Shown here: piece by piece, positions 11,890 to 23,730 of the stretch | Numbering within the stretch: position 1 is the stretch's first letter | Layout: each line of letters opens with the position of its first letter | From: Lucifuga dentata | Lineage: Eukaryota > Chordata > Actinopteri > Ophidiiformes > Bythitidae | Assembly: GCA_014773175.1 (NCBI GenBank) | Contig: VXCM01005738.1 | Location: 1-64,000 of the forward strand | DNA: 64,000 nucleotides | Reading direction: 5' to 3' | The notes under the pieces: generated by a model | The model's input: the letters and a program-made list of their open reading frames with translations, nothing else | What the model was told of the DNA's origin: nothing | The model's database searches: none | Program-made: the position numbers and the translations under genes

Positions 11890-12362
11890 GAGTTAATTAA
11901 CTTCTCTGCTGCTTTATTAACGCCAGCCATTTCTGAAATGCTTTTTGAATATAGATTATCAAGACATGGAGAGTTTTTACCAATAACATGGAAGAAACTA
12001 AATCAACTTGCACACAAAGTAGGACAGAGTTGTCTCATTCGAACACAGATACATTAAGCTCCAAAGAACACACCAGCACTTCAAATGGAAGAACGCTAGA
12101 ATGTAGTCTGGTTGGCTTGACACTTTAATATTTCATGCCATTCAAAGTATTGTCTCTGAGCTGGGAGATATGAGAAAGAGAGATAAGATTATTACGTTTT
12201 TCATGGCAGATTCTAGATGAACTGCCTGAGCTGTCTGCACTTTTATTTGGTTTCTGATTCTGCTCTTCTGCTGCTGGACTAACGCACTTTGCTGCTTCAG
12301 TCTCACTCTGAAGCTAATTTGTTTTTTAGACATGGAATATTGTTTTTCTCTCTTAAATTGAA

Positions 12363-12810
12363 CTTTAAATTTTGCATGTTTAAACCTAATACATACTCCC
12401 CATATACATGTTATGTTACTGACAACTATTTACAAAAACATAAAACCATATTTTAGTTTTCCTGTTATTTTGCCAAATCCCCTAATCTTTCAAAATCAAA
12501 NAACATAAAACCATATTTTAGTTTTCCTGTTATTTTGCCAAATCCCCTAATCTTTCAAAATCAAATGAAATAAAATTAAAAATTTCACATGCTAACATGC
12601 ATCCAGTTGTAGAAGGGACATTGTTTTTAATTTGCCGGTAAAACTTCTCCTGGGACTATATTTTGTCCCAGGAGAAGTTTTTCTTCCGGGCAGCACCGTG
12701 TTGGGCTGGTTAAATTAAGTTATTTTGATTAAAAAAAAAAAAAAANTAAAAAAAAAAAAAAAGTAATGAACGTCTTGTTTGCTATAATGGATTACTTATC
12801 TCAAACACAT
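12363..12810 (+). mobile_element. TTAA-flanked MITE, degraded (copy 3)
   Basis: Shares the internal blocks TTACTGACAAC, TCCCCTAATCTTTCAAAATC and GGGACTATATTT with the complete copies, but has lost the terminal AGGACCATACC. It contains a duplicated-flank N junction (12501) and a poly(A) N junction (12746). It also carries a private hairpin at 12640-12681. Confidence 0.65.
12640..12681. repeat. perfect 17-bp hairpin with 8-nt spacer
   Basis: Arms 12640-12656 and 12665-12681 are exact reverse complements around a TATATTTT spacer. Other copies of the host MITE carry the left-arm sequence but not its inverted partner, so the right arm arose within this copy. Confidence 0.85.
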
Positions 12811-13994
12811 TAAAATCCTATCATAAATTGCTTGAAAGATGATATGACAGCGCCAATATTTAATGAAATATTTTATCAAAATCCAGAAATATTTTGGTGG
12901 AGTGATGATGAAATATTGGAAAAATTGGGTTGTTTGCTTAATTTTAAGGTTTTTAAATTTTGGCTAATTTTGTCTCCACAGCCTGGAAAAAGACGACGAG
13001 ATGGATCGTTTCTTTAATATGTCTAAGATCTTGTTTGATGTAACTGACACAGATTTCATTTCACAAAATGTAAAAAAGTGTAAAGTGTATTTATTTAGTT
13101 ATTTTTGTTTTATGAAGTTTGGCTCTTTTTTACCATGGTATCTGTAAAATTTGGACCACTGGATCTGGTTTATGTGAAATAACAGCGTCTTGCAAGCCCA
13201 TGTAGCTGAACATGTTGACATGCATGAACACAATGATAAAATAAAAATTCAAATTCAATTCAATATGCTATACGTTTACGTGATCAGCATATGTAAAAGC
13301 GAGGTCGCTGGCGGTTTCCGTTCCTTAAATGGCTTTAATAAAAACTGAACAAAATCAACTCAGAGCGCTTTCATGAAGTCACTGAAACGCCACTGATCAA
13401 TAACGAAATGAGGCCACACACTCACAAGTCAACATCTAAGTCACCGCCGCTGTTTTCAGAGCCTCGGGCCGATGAGTCACGCCCCCAGAAAGGAAATAAC
13501 TTTTCAGCCGGATGATGCCAGCGGTCACGCTTCCTGGCTGATTGCAGTAAGTGAAAGTTGAAGTGCATATTGACAGGAAATGACTGGAACATCTAATTTC
13601 CAGATAGAGCCTGGTAGGTCGGTGGACTTTCCCAGTCACTTTCGCACTGAGCGTGTGAGTATGTATGTGACGGAACACATCAGTATTTGCAAACATGTGT
13701 ATGTAGGTCATATGGAGATTTGACAAATTCGGTTTGTAAATACGAAGTGGATTTCATTACTTTCGCTGCTGAGTAAAAGCCAATTGAAAGCTTGGAGGGT
13801 TTAGGACATTCGCTGACTGTTCCTGTCAACGTTTCATCTCTGATATATACATATTAAGGCTTTCTCAGCTCTTGTTGATTTCGAAGGTTTTTACCGGATC
13901 CTAACTAGATCCCGTAAATTCACACAAAAGTGACCGTACACACACTTGCAGACATTTATTTCATGTGACCTTTCAGGTCCCTGGAATCCATCAT

Positions 13995-14385
13995 GACTAT
14001 GATTTCAAATTGATGACATCTTTCTGGACCTTCTTACTGGATCATGGCTTATTTGCTGTTTTATATCTTCCTGTAATATATATCGTTGTTTTTATGTCTT
14101 TGTAATTTGTCTGTTTCCCCACCTATGGCTCCTAATGCACACCTGGCCATTCAATTAGAGGAAATCTCTCTCTGAGTTTCCTCTCCTGAGGTTTCTTCCA
14201 TTTTTTTTCTTTATATGATGTATATTTTATCCTTGTCTTCATAGAGAGCCTGGGCTGGGTCAGGAACTTTTTATGTGTGACAATGCATATTAATTAACAC
14301 TAAAAATATAAATATGCCAGATTTAGCCGAGCTCGACTACTTGTATGTGATATTGGGCTCTATAAATAAACTTGACTTTTATTAT
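13995..14385 (+). mobile_element. LINE 3' UTR fragment
   Basis: Contains GAGTTTCCTCTCCTGAGG, CCTTGTCTTCATAGAGAG and an end reading ATTGGGCTCTATAAATAAAC-TTGACTT, the form of 3' terminus common to fish non-LTR retrotransposons. No reverse-transcriptase frame remains. It abuts the snx29 exon at 14496. Confidence 0.5.
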
Positions 14386-14495
14386 AATTCCCTCTCCCTG
14401 TCAGGGACTCTGCAAACAGAAATACCATCTTTATTCGAATCTCTCTCACTTGCAGTTTGCACATATTGGATTCCGATATGGAACATGGAACTTAC

Positions 14496-14635
14496 AGGCA
14501 GAAAGGCAGCAGGGAGAGCAGCGACTCTTTTGTGGGTCGGGCAGCAAACTCTGGTAGCGTCTGGATGAGCTTGTTCATCACCGTGCGAAGGTAGCCCTGC
14601 AGCTGCTTCCTCCTCTCCTCCACAAACTTGGCATC
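14496..14635 (-). CDS. snx29: sorting nexin 29, PX domain C-terminal exon
   Basis: 140-nt exon encoding residues 133-178 and the first two bases of codon 179. On the minus strand the acceptor is CTCTGTGCAG, preceded by a good branch-point match (CTCTAAC); the donor is GCCT|GTAAGTT. The peptide starts DAKFVEERRKQLQ and supplies the C-terminal helices of the PX fold. R140/R141 in FVEERRKQL correspond to the conserved Arg that in PX domains contacts the 4/5-hydroxyl side of the inositol ring. The segment continues through TVMNKLIQTLPEF to LLPFC. The family assignment as SNX29 rests on the whole exon set. Oddity: the in-frame codons across the donor read TGC CTG TAA, so failure to splice would end the protein at once as PFCL, without the Ser/Arg tail. 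Confidence 0.95.
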
Positions 14636-15638
14636 CTGCACAGAGAGATTTTGTTAGAGATAAAACGTTATCTGTCTGTGACCCTTTCAGCTCATTTTTT
14701 ACCACTAGATTTGTCTGAAATTAGCTTTTCAATGATGTTCAATAATGATGATGGATCATGCACCGTTTCTGGTGGGTACAGCCTTACTTTAGGTGACTGT
14801 TGTGGCCATCACGAAGCCACAACACTCACAATTCCAAAACTCCAAAACTTTGTGAACATTGTCAGTATTTCTTTTTACTACATTTGAGCTGTGTTTTTTT
14901 TTTTTTTTTTTTTTTAGTACCTGTGCTGGTTGTATTGAAACCTCAGGCTAAATGGTGTTTTTAGCTCGTCAGCTTATCAACATGTCTGACATGTATTGGA
15001 GTATGAGTCTGTACAGCTCAGGGCGATGAAGGTGGACTTCACAAACATGCAGCCTGAAGGCAAAACATCGCATATTGCAACTTCAAATCGCTGACTCTGG
15101 AATAATTAGAACTCCTTGCTGCGCCACTATCAGATCTTCTGTCCATACAAAACAAATCCCACTCTGCACAACACAAACGTCTTTGTATACAACGCAATAA
15201 AAGACAGAGAGAACGCAAAACGATTTAAAGTGACATTCATTCTCTAGAAATGAAGCAGTAACCAAATATGGAAAATTCTACATTATGAATGAAACCGCCA
15301 AGTCCCACATCCTCCTTCCCAATAAGACAAACCAGATGGTTTACATACAAAAGCAGAAAGCATCCAGACCTGCTCACCGTGCCACTCTGGAGGCAGAAAC
15401 ACAATCCACATCAGCTAGCACGGTTCATCTGCGTCGAACAAGAGAACAAAGCCTGGGCGAATGCTCGGTTTCACTCTCCGGTGCTTCGTACTGGAACAAA
15501 CTCCAGCCGTGTGGCAGGCCAACATTTTTCCTGCATTTCAAAATACAGTTTCTCTTTTGATCAAAATCTTAAGAGGGATTTCTGAGACAGAAGTGAAGTT
15601 TTTCCTCCCATTTTTACCCGCCAAAAGTTAGGAGCTAT

Positions 15639-15879
15639 GCTGCATTCACAGACCTCGGAACTCAGATTTTTCTGTCTTCTTACTTGGAAAAATGCGTTGG
15701 AACGGCATTTGAAGTCAGAACTCCAGCTGGGAAACTCAGACAAAATGATCTACCGAGTATGATGTCACTCAGCATGGCAGCACTGTGGAAGCGAGCTTTG
15801 TGAATGAAAATGATCAGCTAACAGGCAAATAAAGTATTTTTTCTTGCATGAAATTGAAAGAAAAAGGTCAGAATATATC
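15639..15879 (+). mobile_element. GACGTCA-type MITE, left half (copy A)
   Basis: Starts GCTGCATTCACAGACCTCGG and follows the other copies (40429, 42189, 45604) through AAATAAAGTATTTTTTCTTG to GAATATATC. There it stops abruptly at the foldback element. The CRE-like site is mutated here (TGATGTCA). Confidence 0.7.
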
Positions 15880-16274
15880 ACTAAAGTTACAAACACAAAC
15901 TCAAAATACAAGTGTGTGGAGTTTTTGCAGAACCTTTACGCCTGACCTCATGGGCCAATGAGAAGGCGATCTTGGACTATCCAATCAGAAAGCGAATTCT
16001 AACTGTCCAATCACAGATCACTTCATTCAGAGTGTAACTGCAAGGGAAGTGGTTCTCGGTCGGTCCGGCTGGCCTGCACGTTCGCTCATTTTGGCGGTAA
16101 TGAACTTCCCTTGCAGTTACACTCTGAATGAAGTGATCTGTGATCGGACAGTTAGAATTCGCTTTCTGATTGGATAGTCCAAGATTGCCTTCTCATTGGC
16201 CCATGAGGTCAGGCGTAAAGGTTCTGCCAAAACTCCGCACACTTAAATTTTGAGTTTGTGTTTGTAACTTTAGT
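15880..16274. mobile_element. foldback element with 171-nt inverted arms
   Basis: Two arms of equal length, 15880-16050 and 16104-16274, are reverse complements with only scattered substitutions and no evident indels, around a 53-nt loop. Each arm runs from ACTAAAGTTAC to GGGAAGT. The left arm has CCAAT boxes at 15955, 15981 and 16007, exactly 26 bp apart. The right arm keeps two of them, and the third is mutated. The loop contains TTTTGGCGG, an E2F-like motif. After the right arm, 16275-16500 holds degenerate 38-40-bp units around TACAAACACAAATCTGTTCT. No coding capacity. Confidence 0.85.
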
Positions 16275-17658
16275 GTCACACAGAAACTGTGGGATTTTTG
16301 AGCGCTTAGCAGAAATCTTGTCCACGCATATGCAGAGCGATTTTACAAACGCAAATCTGTTCTGCAGATACACAAAATGTTTTTACAAACACAAATCTGT
16401 TCTACATACTTGCAAAACTGTTTTTTGCACATACAAATTTATTTTGCACATGCAAATTTTCTTTACAGCCTCAAAAAAAACTTTTGGCAAAGAATTGAGC
16501 CCGTAGATGAGGAGGATGAGGAGGATGTGGGGAAGAGGAGACAGGCTGGGAGCAGCTAAATGTGATGTGTCAGATTAGGCTGTGCGTGCCAGTGTGGGTT
16601 TCATGCTGCGTCAACACAATAAGGGACACCCTGACTGCTTTCATGGATGTCAGAGCAGCAATAACGCTAATGGACACGGTGACAGAGTCATCCTCTTTGC
16701 TGAAGAGGCGGCGCTGTCTGTTTGCAAAGAGGAAGAAGAAGAAGGAAGAGGAGAAGTCGCTGTGGCAGACTGATGCAGGTACGAACCCAATTCTGTCCTG
16801 CTTCATCTCTCCATCACTCTTTGTTGGTTTCTGTTATTTTTAAAAAAGCTTCTCAAAGCCCATTTATTTCTCTGGCTTTTGTCTGAAATTCATCTTTTAT
16901 GCGTTTATGTGATTTGTATTCGTCCTTTACCCACCATAATTTGATTCAATTATCTAATTAATTATTTTTAATCCATGTTGTTGTTGTGTTATAATTTATC
17001 ATGAATCAGACGAGAACATACAAGCACAGGCACATATAGATACGTACAGACCTAAAACAGTGTTCATTTTTCATATTCGTTTCACAAATACAACCAGGAT
17101 GAGGGATGACAGATGAAGCCATAAATAGTGAATGTGATCTGTTTTCATGGCGTTTCCTGTTTGCTCCGCCTCATCCCTGGATGTAACGGGATGTTAAATG
17201 TCATGGCGTCGGGCTGCAGGATAAGATGTGCTTTTACCTCGTGGTTATACGTGTAAAAACGTTTTTTTTATATGAGGTCATGAAAGGCAAATAGGGACGC
17301 AGGAAGCAGTCGTGTTAACGGCAGAGAGAGAGATATGAAATATTTACGAGAGAGAGGAGCCGTCAGGAGCGTGAAGATCACCTACGCGTTCAGGTACACG
17401 GCTGCTCGGCGAATCAGCTGCCGGTTTGCCGTTCGGCGCTGAGGGAAAACAACGACTTCAAATAGCACGTCTGAAAAACTGAGTTGCCTGGCAACAACAA
17501 GAACAAAAAAAAAAACACTTCAATAAGTAAAAAGTAACGACACCCTGCAGTATGAAACACCTTTATCCGACAAAAAAAAAATGGATGAATCTGACCACGC
17601 TGTATGAAAGACATCGATCATGTCTGCAATGGAATCTGTGTTTATATCAATATTATTA

Positions 17659-17940
17659 TACAGTGCTGTGAAAAACATTCGACCCCCTCCTGACTTCTTC
17701 TCTTTGTGTGTTTATCTCATACATACAAAAAGCAAAGGCAACCTGAGCAAACATAAAATACAGTTTTTAAATGATAATTTTATTTATTGAAGCAAAAAAN
17801 AAAGGCAACCTGAGCAAACATAAAATACAGTTTTTAAATGATAATTTTATTTATTGAAGCAAAAAAAGTTATGTAATACCAACTGGCCCTGTGTGGAAAA
17901 GTATTCACCCTCCTAGTTATTACATCCTCTAATCTACCAG
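17659..17940 (+). mobile_element. Tc1-like transposon end fragment
   Basis: Begins TACAGTGCTGTGAAAAAC and continues CCCCCTCCTGACTTC, then AATACAGTTTTTAAATGAT and GGCCCTGTGTGGAAAAGT. This layout matches the terminal region of a very common fish Tc1-like transposon family. About 66 bases are duplicated around the N at 17800 by the assembly. No transposase frame follows. Confidence 0.65.
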
Positions 17941-17945
17941 AATTC

Positions 17946-18019
17946 ATCAAGCCTGGGTGCGTCTAGTCCAACCGAACCCAATTTTGGGTTCGATTGGACT
18001 AGACGCACCCAGGCTTGAT
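17946..18019. repeat. 36-bp hairpin with 2-nt loop
   Basis: Arms 17946-17981 and 17984-18019 are reverse complements with one mismatch in 36. The arm contains AAGCCTGGGTGCGTCTAG. It sits at the inner edge of the Tc1-like fragment. Confidence 0.85.
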
Positions 18020-18089
18020 TCCTGCAGTTTTCAGTCGAAACATCACTTCAATAGAACTTTTTCAGCAGCTAAAAGGTCTCAGCCAGCAG

Positions 18090-18480
18090 AACGACGCCTC
18101 CAACAAAGGAAACTCCAGAATTGGTTTATATTGAAATTTGTAAAGTGTTTGGGGAAAAACTGGACCTTAGGCCTGTGCATGTATCCTTGGATTACCACTG
18201 TGAACATTAAACCCCTTATGATGAAATTACTGGGTATTTTGCTGTTTAGTGCCAGGAGATGTGTTTTACTTCATTGGATTGATGATAAACCTCCTGGTCT
18301 TCCACAAGTTTCGTGGTATTATGGAATTTATGTCTTTAGAAGCTTTGAGCTTCTGGTTTAAAGACAGGCCTGTAATGTTTTAGAAAATCTGGAATCCCTT
18401 CTTGGACTATGTAGGTGCTAGAGATACTCAGGCTCTGCGTCGTTGCCTTTTTGGACTTACCTGGTCAGGTGATGTAATTT
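18090..18480 (+). pseudogene. L1/Tx1-like LINE ORF2 C-terminal relic
   Basis: An open stretch encodes LLFSARRCVLLHWIDDKPP, the (A)R-x-x-L-x-x-W-x-x-x-x-P-P pattern typical of the ORF2 C-terminus of L1/Tx1-clade elements. The same pattern is seen on the minus strand at 34215-34765. Stops and frameshifts follow. It is a dead, 5'-truncated insertion with no role in snx29. Confidence 0.55.
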
Positions 18481-20977
18481 AATTTAGCTTTGCTGATTAA
18501 TGTCATGTTCATCTCCTGTCTCATCCAACGCATAGATGCATTGTTATAATCTACAGTACATATATATGTATTCCTGTTGTGGCATAGTTGCTGTATTTGC
18601 TGAGTGGAAAGAGAGACAGGAGATTTGAAGGAGGAGGAGGAGGAGGAGGATGAAGAGCACTACTTCATTAGCAGAAGCATTCAGCAGAATGTTCTCATCG
18701 GTGATTGTTTAATTAGCTGTTGCCATGGTGAATCATACACACTCTGAGCACAGAAGTGAATGAAAAGCTTTCATGCGCGCCAGTCGAGAAGGTTTTCATG
18801 TGTTTTCATGCATTCATGGGTCAGGGTTACACATGGAGGGTGGAGTAACGTCTTACTCTGCTAACCAAAGTAACGACAACCTTTTTTTTTTTTTNACAAC
18901 CTTTTTTTTTTTTTGTAGCAGCCAAAGATCAATGAAAAAAAGAAAGATGGTGGAGTGCATTGTTTACCTGAAAACCTTTTTCATCTTAGAAATATTTATT
19001 TCAATCCAGCTGAGTTACTTGAGCAAATAACCTTAAGCAGACATTGAACACACTTTGACGTCTCCACCCTTCCTTGTTGGTGGAAATGCCCTTATCTGAA
19101 CCCTAACCCACCCAAAACTCTTTTGAAAAATCACTTTTTAAATTATGCATTCCAGGTAATATCAATAAAACTGATATTGGGGTTAAAATATTAAAAAATA
19201 TATATATGCATAACGCACCATTTCATTGCTATTAATAAAAACTGAGGTTTATCTTTTTGCAAATTAAGGGTGTGTTCATATCATGCGCCGTATTTGCGCT
19301 ATGGAGAGCGATGTGCACGTCACTCTCGTGCGCTGTGCTTTGATTACACACGGCAACACGCATAATCAAGACGCGCTCAGGGTGGACAGCCACATTTTGC
19401 TGCGATGGACTTAAGACATAAGAAGGACCTGCACTCTTGTTCCATTCTGGAGAAGAAACCAATCAAGACTTTTTGAGTGCATGAAACCTTTTTTCAGCTC
19501 AGGAAACTGCTCTAAAAGCTTCTGCTCATTTTCTCCTTGGTTGTGTGTTGGAAACGTCACCGACAGACAAGTCAAAGTTGCATGTGGCTGAACTTTGCAG
19601 AGGGGATAATCCGAGCTGCAGGATGCATCACTGCAGGGTTGGAAGTTGCTGCTCAGCTCTCAATACACACTAATGGAAGGCTCACTGCTCATGTGAAAGC
19701 ACCTTAAGTCTCAGAGTAACACTGTGAGAGTGGATGTGGGTTGTGTTCCTCGTGTAACCCTGCCTGACTCCAAAATCCAGCAAAGGCTTGTTGTGTAAAT
19801 CTGGCCATTGCTGTGATTTTTTCCTCAGAAAAGCTTTCAAAGCATCAGACATGCAGCCAAACCAAAAAAGAGAGAATCTCTCAGATGACCACTTAGAGCG
19901 AAGCATCATCCTGAGCACTAATGTGAACCTGCATTACACCCGAATTAGTGGACAGCTTTGGAACGCGCTGGCAACAAAACAAGGTCACCACTTTTTCATA
20001 AGTCAGCCCACGCTGGAGCGCAGCGGGGCCGCCCGAGGCCCAACGTTCTCTTAATGCTGCGCTTAAACACACATGAACCGTGGGTCCCGGCCATGCATAA
20101 AACATCACAGGCAATTCAGGAAAGCTCATACAAGACCTCCACAATGTCTCCTTGTCATAATTAAAAGCACAAAACATGCATATTGCATAATATGTGAACA
20201 CAACATACTAAGACTAGTTAATAATTCACTTTGTAGTTTGTGATGAATTGATCAGGGCAGCCTTGGCACTGCTTTCTCTCTGTGTGGGTACAGAGGGGGC
20301 GAGCGCCTCTGCTAAGGGCAGAGGTTGTTGTGTAAGTACAATTTTTGTGGTACTATTACCTCAGGGAGTCTTATATAACGCTATTGTAATCAGAATGATT
20401 GAAAGCATTAATGCATAATGAGGTTTATTTGTTGGTTTTGTTTTGCATGTCTCTTATGATTGTCTATAGAACATGGAGGCGACGCTGGCTGAGATCATCG
20501 CTGCCACGAAGAAAACGTGTTCGTCCAACTCTCCTCTATTTTTCATACTCTGTCTTCCTTTCGGCCTGGGTGGGGGGCCTGAAAATGAATATTTTCATGA
20601 AAAGATGAAAGGTGGTGAGTGACTTGGGTGAGCGGGAGACGAGACGCAGAGACAAAATTAGACAAATTGGCCAAGATGACAGCGGGGAGAACAAAAGAAG
20701 AACAGAAAATGCCTTTGGATGGAAGCCATAAAATTTGGATGAGGTGCAGCTGGTGAGAAAAAGCTGACAGCTGGACAGCTGGACGCTCAGGTCTGAAGGC
20801 GACATGATGTCATCATCATTCTGCTGCTCCTCTGACTCAGCGCTGCCATCAGGAGGAGCCTGACAGGCACGACTCGGGAACATTTAGCCCATACGCCTGC
20901 CGGGCCTCTGACAAATCAGCTGGTTAAGAGCTATCACAAGCAGAGGGAGGGGGAGTTTAGGGAGTGTGTTTGGGTGC

Positions 20978-20978
<1 letters not shown>

Positions 20979-21021
<43 letters not shown>
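20979..21021. repeat. (TG)n microsatellite
   Basis: Uninterrupted TG run of about 43 nt; (CA)n in the snx29 transcript. Confidence 0.95.
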
Positions 21022-21022
<1 letters not shown>

Positions 21023-21634
21023 GTTAGGTTACCCAGCTAGACGGCGTTGCCTAAAGCATTTGGAGGCACAGAGAGGGTCTCATTAGCTCATTAACAATAC
21101 CAGAGAGACAGATGCACAAATGAGTCAAAGAGGCAAAGTCTCAATGCAAACGAGAGCAACTCATTTTCCAATTTGATCATTTTCTGTGTGAAATTAATCC
21201 AACAGGAAATTCCAACAAAAGTTACGTGGTTGTTGGATTACGGACATTCTGTTCCGTTCGGTTCAACATACCAAACCCAGAGCCTGAAACTTTCTTCTGA
21301 AGAATTAGTTTTATTACTCCTGCGGTTAATAAACAGGGAAATATGAGACGCCCACGTCATGTCATAATTTGATGTCTCCAAGGACACGCTAACCATCGTG
21401 TGGGCAAGCGTGCACAGAAAAGAAATGTTCGTTCCCAAAAGTAGAAAGTAATTGGAACACGTATTTACAACTCTCCTTCTCAAACTAAGTTTGTTCTGAG
21501 CTTTTACTCTGGTTATTAGCGGAGGAAAAGGCGCTATGTAAACACGACCGGTAAACAAGTCGATATCTAACGTTAATTTATTAAGGTTGGATTGGGATCC
21601 TATTTTTACTGGGAATTTAAGGTGTCGGGGGGGG

Positions 21635-22173
21635 NNNNNNNNNNNNNNNNNNNNNNNNNNNNNNNNNNNNNNNNNNNNNNNNNNNNNNNNNNNNNNNNNN
21701 NNNNNNNNNNNNNNNNNNNNNNNNNNNNNNNNNNNNNNNNNNNNNNNNNNNNNNNNNNNNNNNNNNNNNNNNNNNNNNNNNNNNNNNNNNNNNNNNNNNN
21801 NNNNNNNNNNNNNNNNNNNNNNNNNNNNNNNNNNNNNNNNNNNNNNNNNNNNNNNNNNNNNNNNNNNNNNNNNNNNNNNNNNNNNNNNNNNNNNNNNNNN
21901 NNNNNNNNNNNNNNNNNNNNNNNNNNNNNNNNNNNNNNNNNNNNNNNNNNNNNNNNNNNNNNNNNNNNNNNNNNNNNNNNNNNNNNNNNNNNNNNNNNNN
22001 NNNNNNNNNNNNNNNNNNNNNNNNNNNNNNNNNNNNNNNNNNNNNNNNNNNNNNNNNNNNNNNNNNNNNNNNNNNNNNNNNNNNNNNNNNNNNNNNNNNN
22101 NNNNNNNNNNNNNNNNNNNNNNNNNNNNNNNNNNNNNNNNNNNNNNNNNNNNNNNNNNNNNNNNNNNNNNNNN
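21635..22173. other. assembly gap, 539 N
   Basis: Run of 539 N between a G-rich end (21627-21634) and a poly(T) run of about 47 bases (22174-22220). Apparent frames through it are meaningless. Confidence 0.99.
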
Positions 22174-22223
<50 letters not shown>

Positions 22224-22226
<3 letters not shown>

Positions 22227-22415
22227 TATCTATTCCTTGTCTATCATTTTATTGGCAGCTTAACTGAACTTTACCTGAGTTTTGTCCTGCTCGTGTTTTG
22301 TCTGTTTGGCTTTCTGCTGTCATATTGTATTACTTTGTCTGTCAAAGCACTTTGTAAACTCTGTTTTTAAAGGTGCTATATAAATAAAATTATTATTCTA
22401 TCATTATTATTCAGA
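22224..22415 (+). mobile_element. L2-like LINE 3' tail
   Basis: Reads AAAGCACTTTGTAAACTCTG, then GGTGCTATATAAATAAAATT followed by ATTATT repeats. This is the characteristic 3' end of L2-clade LINEs in fish. The body probably lies in or across the N gap. Confidence 0.7.
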
Positions 22416-23250
22416 TGCTGTGCCTGATTTTTTATGAATGGCTCCTGAGCCGCATGTTGAGACAACGCAGTCAAAGTCGAGTTTATTTGCAGTCCAGCAT
22501 CACGTCTGACGTCTCAAAGGCTTTCCATCCAGTTAACAGCTCAGATCCAACCCGAGAAGAAGACGAAGAAAAACTCCCGAAAACTTTATTATACAAGCAA
22601 GAAACAGAAGAAATATTAGGAGAGGTTATTCAAAGAGAGATTTCCTCTCTGTGTGCAACAGGAGCCATTAAAAAGAGAAAAAGAGATTAGAACATATATG
22701 TACAGCAAAAAAAACTAGTTAGCCACGGGTTCTCTGCCACACGTGTGTCGCCTATAGCGATCAAAAAGACTGAAATACAGTTCAAAAGGTCAAATGTCAC
22801 CTAACATCCTAAAATACTTTCATAACAATGCTCCGTATCTGTCGATGTAGGATTAGCGGGTTGTCAGACATGATTCACGCCGTCGTTAAGCCCACATCCA
22901 TTTAACACCTCTGAGTCACACCACTTCCCGTGTTGCTCCCGTGATGAGTCCTGACACCGCACACGGCAGGAGATTAGCCAAATGGGCAAGTCACCAGGGG
23001 GCTAGCATGCACGCTGCTGGAAACTCAGCTAAGAGTTAGCATAAATAATCAGATGTGTGCGTGTGCAGGTGAGTTGTTGGATGAGCTGTAGGTGTGAGCG
23101 TGATGTTTTTTCCGTGACTTAAATCCACGGCGAAGCAGATGCTGTCTGACAACTTTAGTTCTGTGCCGTCAATCATTCAGAGTGTGTGTTGACTGGGAGA
23201 GGGTCCTCTGCATGTAATACACTTAGCATTAGCGTGTCAAAGAGGATGAA

Positions 23251-23253
<3 letters not shown>

Positions 23254-23290
<37 letters not shown>
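23254..23290. repeat. (GT)n microsatellite
   Basis: GT run of about 37 nt. Confidence 0.95.
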
Positions 23291-23291
<1 letters not shown>

Positions 23292-23379
23292 CTGCCATCT
23301 GATCTCCACTGACAGTAGTGTGTTTCATCCTTACTGCAGCAACACGGCAGAACAGATATTCATGCTGCCTTTGAAGGAT

Positions 23380-23381
<2 letters not shown>

Positions 23382-23412
<31 letters not shown>
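23382..23412. repeat. (TC)n microsatellite
   Basis: TC run, followed by a second TC/TG-rich patch at 23429-23456. Confidence 0.9.
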
Positions 23413-23413
<1 letters not shown>

Positions 23414-23511
23414 TTTTCTTTCCTTCCCTCTCTCTCTCTCTGTCTGTCTGTCTCACACACAGAGGACCTCTCCATCCCATATGATTAATAATGTAGAAGT
23501 GTGCATGGTTA

Positions 23512-23548
<37 letters not shown>

Positions 23549-23616
23549 ATGTGTGTGTGTGTGCGTGTGTGTGTGCGTGCGTGCGTGCGTGCGTGTGTGT
23601 GCGCGTGTGTGTGTGT
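23512..23616. repeat. compound (GT)n/(GTGC)n microsatellite
   Basis: About 105 nt of GT interrupted by CATG, GTGC and GCGC steps, a long Z-DNA-prone alternating purine-pyrimidine tract. Confidence 0.95.
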
Positions 23617-23730
23617 CACAGTCAGCTCTGGATTTGCAAACCTCTGTAGTTAAAGTGTCACTTTGTAATGGATGAAAGGTTTAAACAAAGACAAGCAGAG
23701 ACAGACGAAAAGAGAGAAGCAGCACGCAGG

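Larger units (their letters stand above)
7008..14495 (-). other. snx29: snx29 last intron (7488 nt)
   Basis: Donor CCT|GTAAGTT at 14495 and acceptor CATCAG|AGAC at 7008. Contents, low to high coordinate: a 22-bp palindrome (7323-7344), two single-N junctions with duplicated flanks (7630, 7803), a candidate MITE (9172-9541), two tRNA-like-headed repeats, the 17-bp minisatellite, a damaged TTAA MITE and a LINE 3' end. The stretches 7890-9170, 9545-10165 and 12811-13990 show nothing I can assign. Confidence 0.85.

Noticed and set aside
14314..14705. Frames overlapping the PX exon in other phases
   Set aside because: The true frame is fixed by splice junctions and PX motifs; these are shadows.
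17957..18361. 134-codon open frame as a gene
   Set aside because: It starts inside a hairpin and its readable part is an L1/Tx1 LINE relic.
21587..22267. 226-codon frames across the N run
   Set aside because: Consist almost entirely of unknown bases and poly(T).
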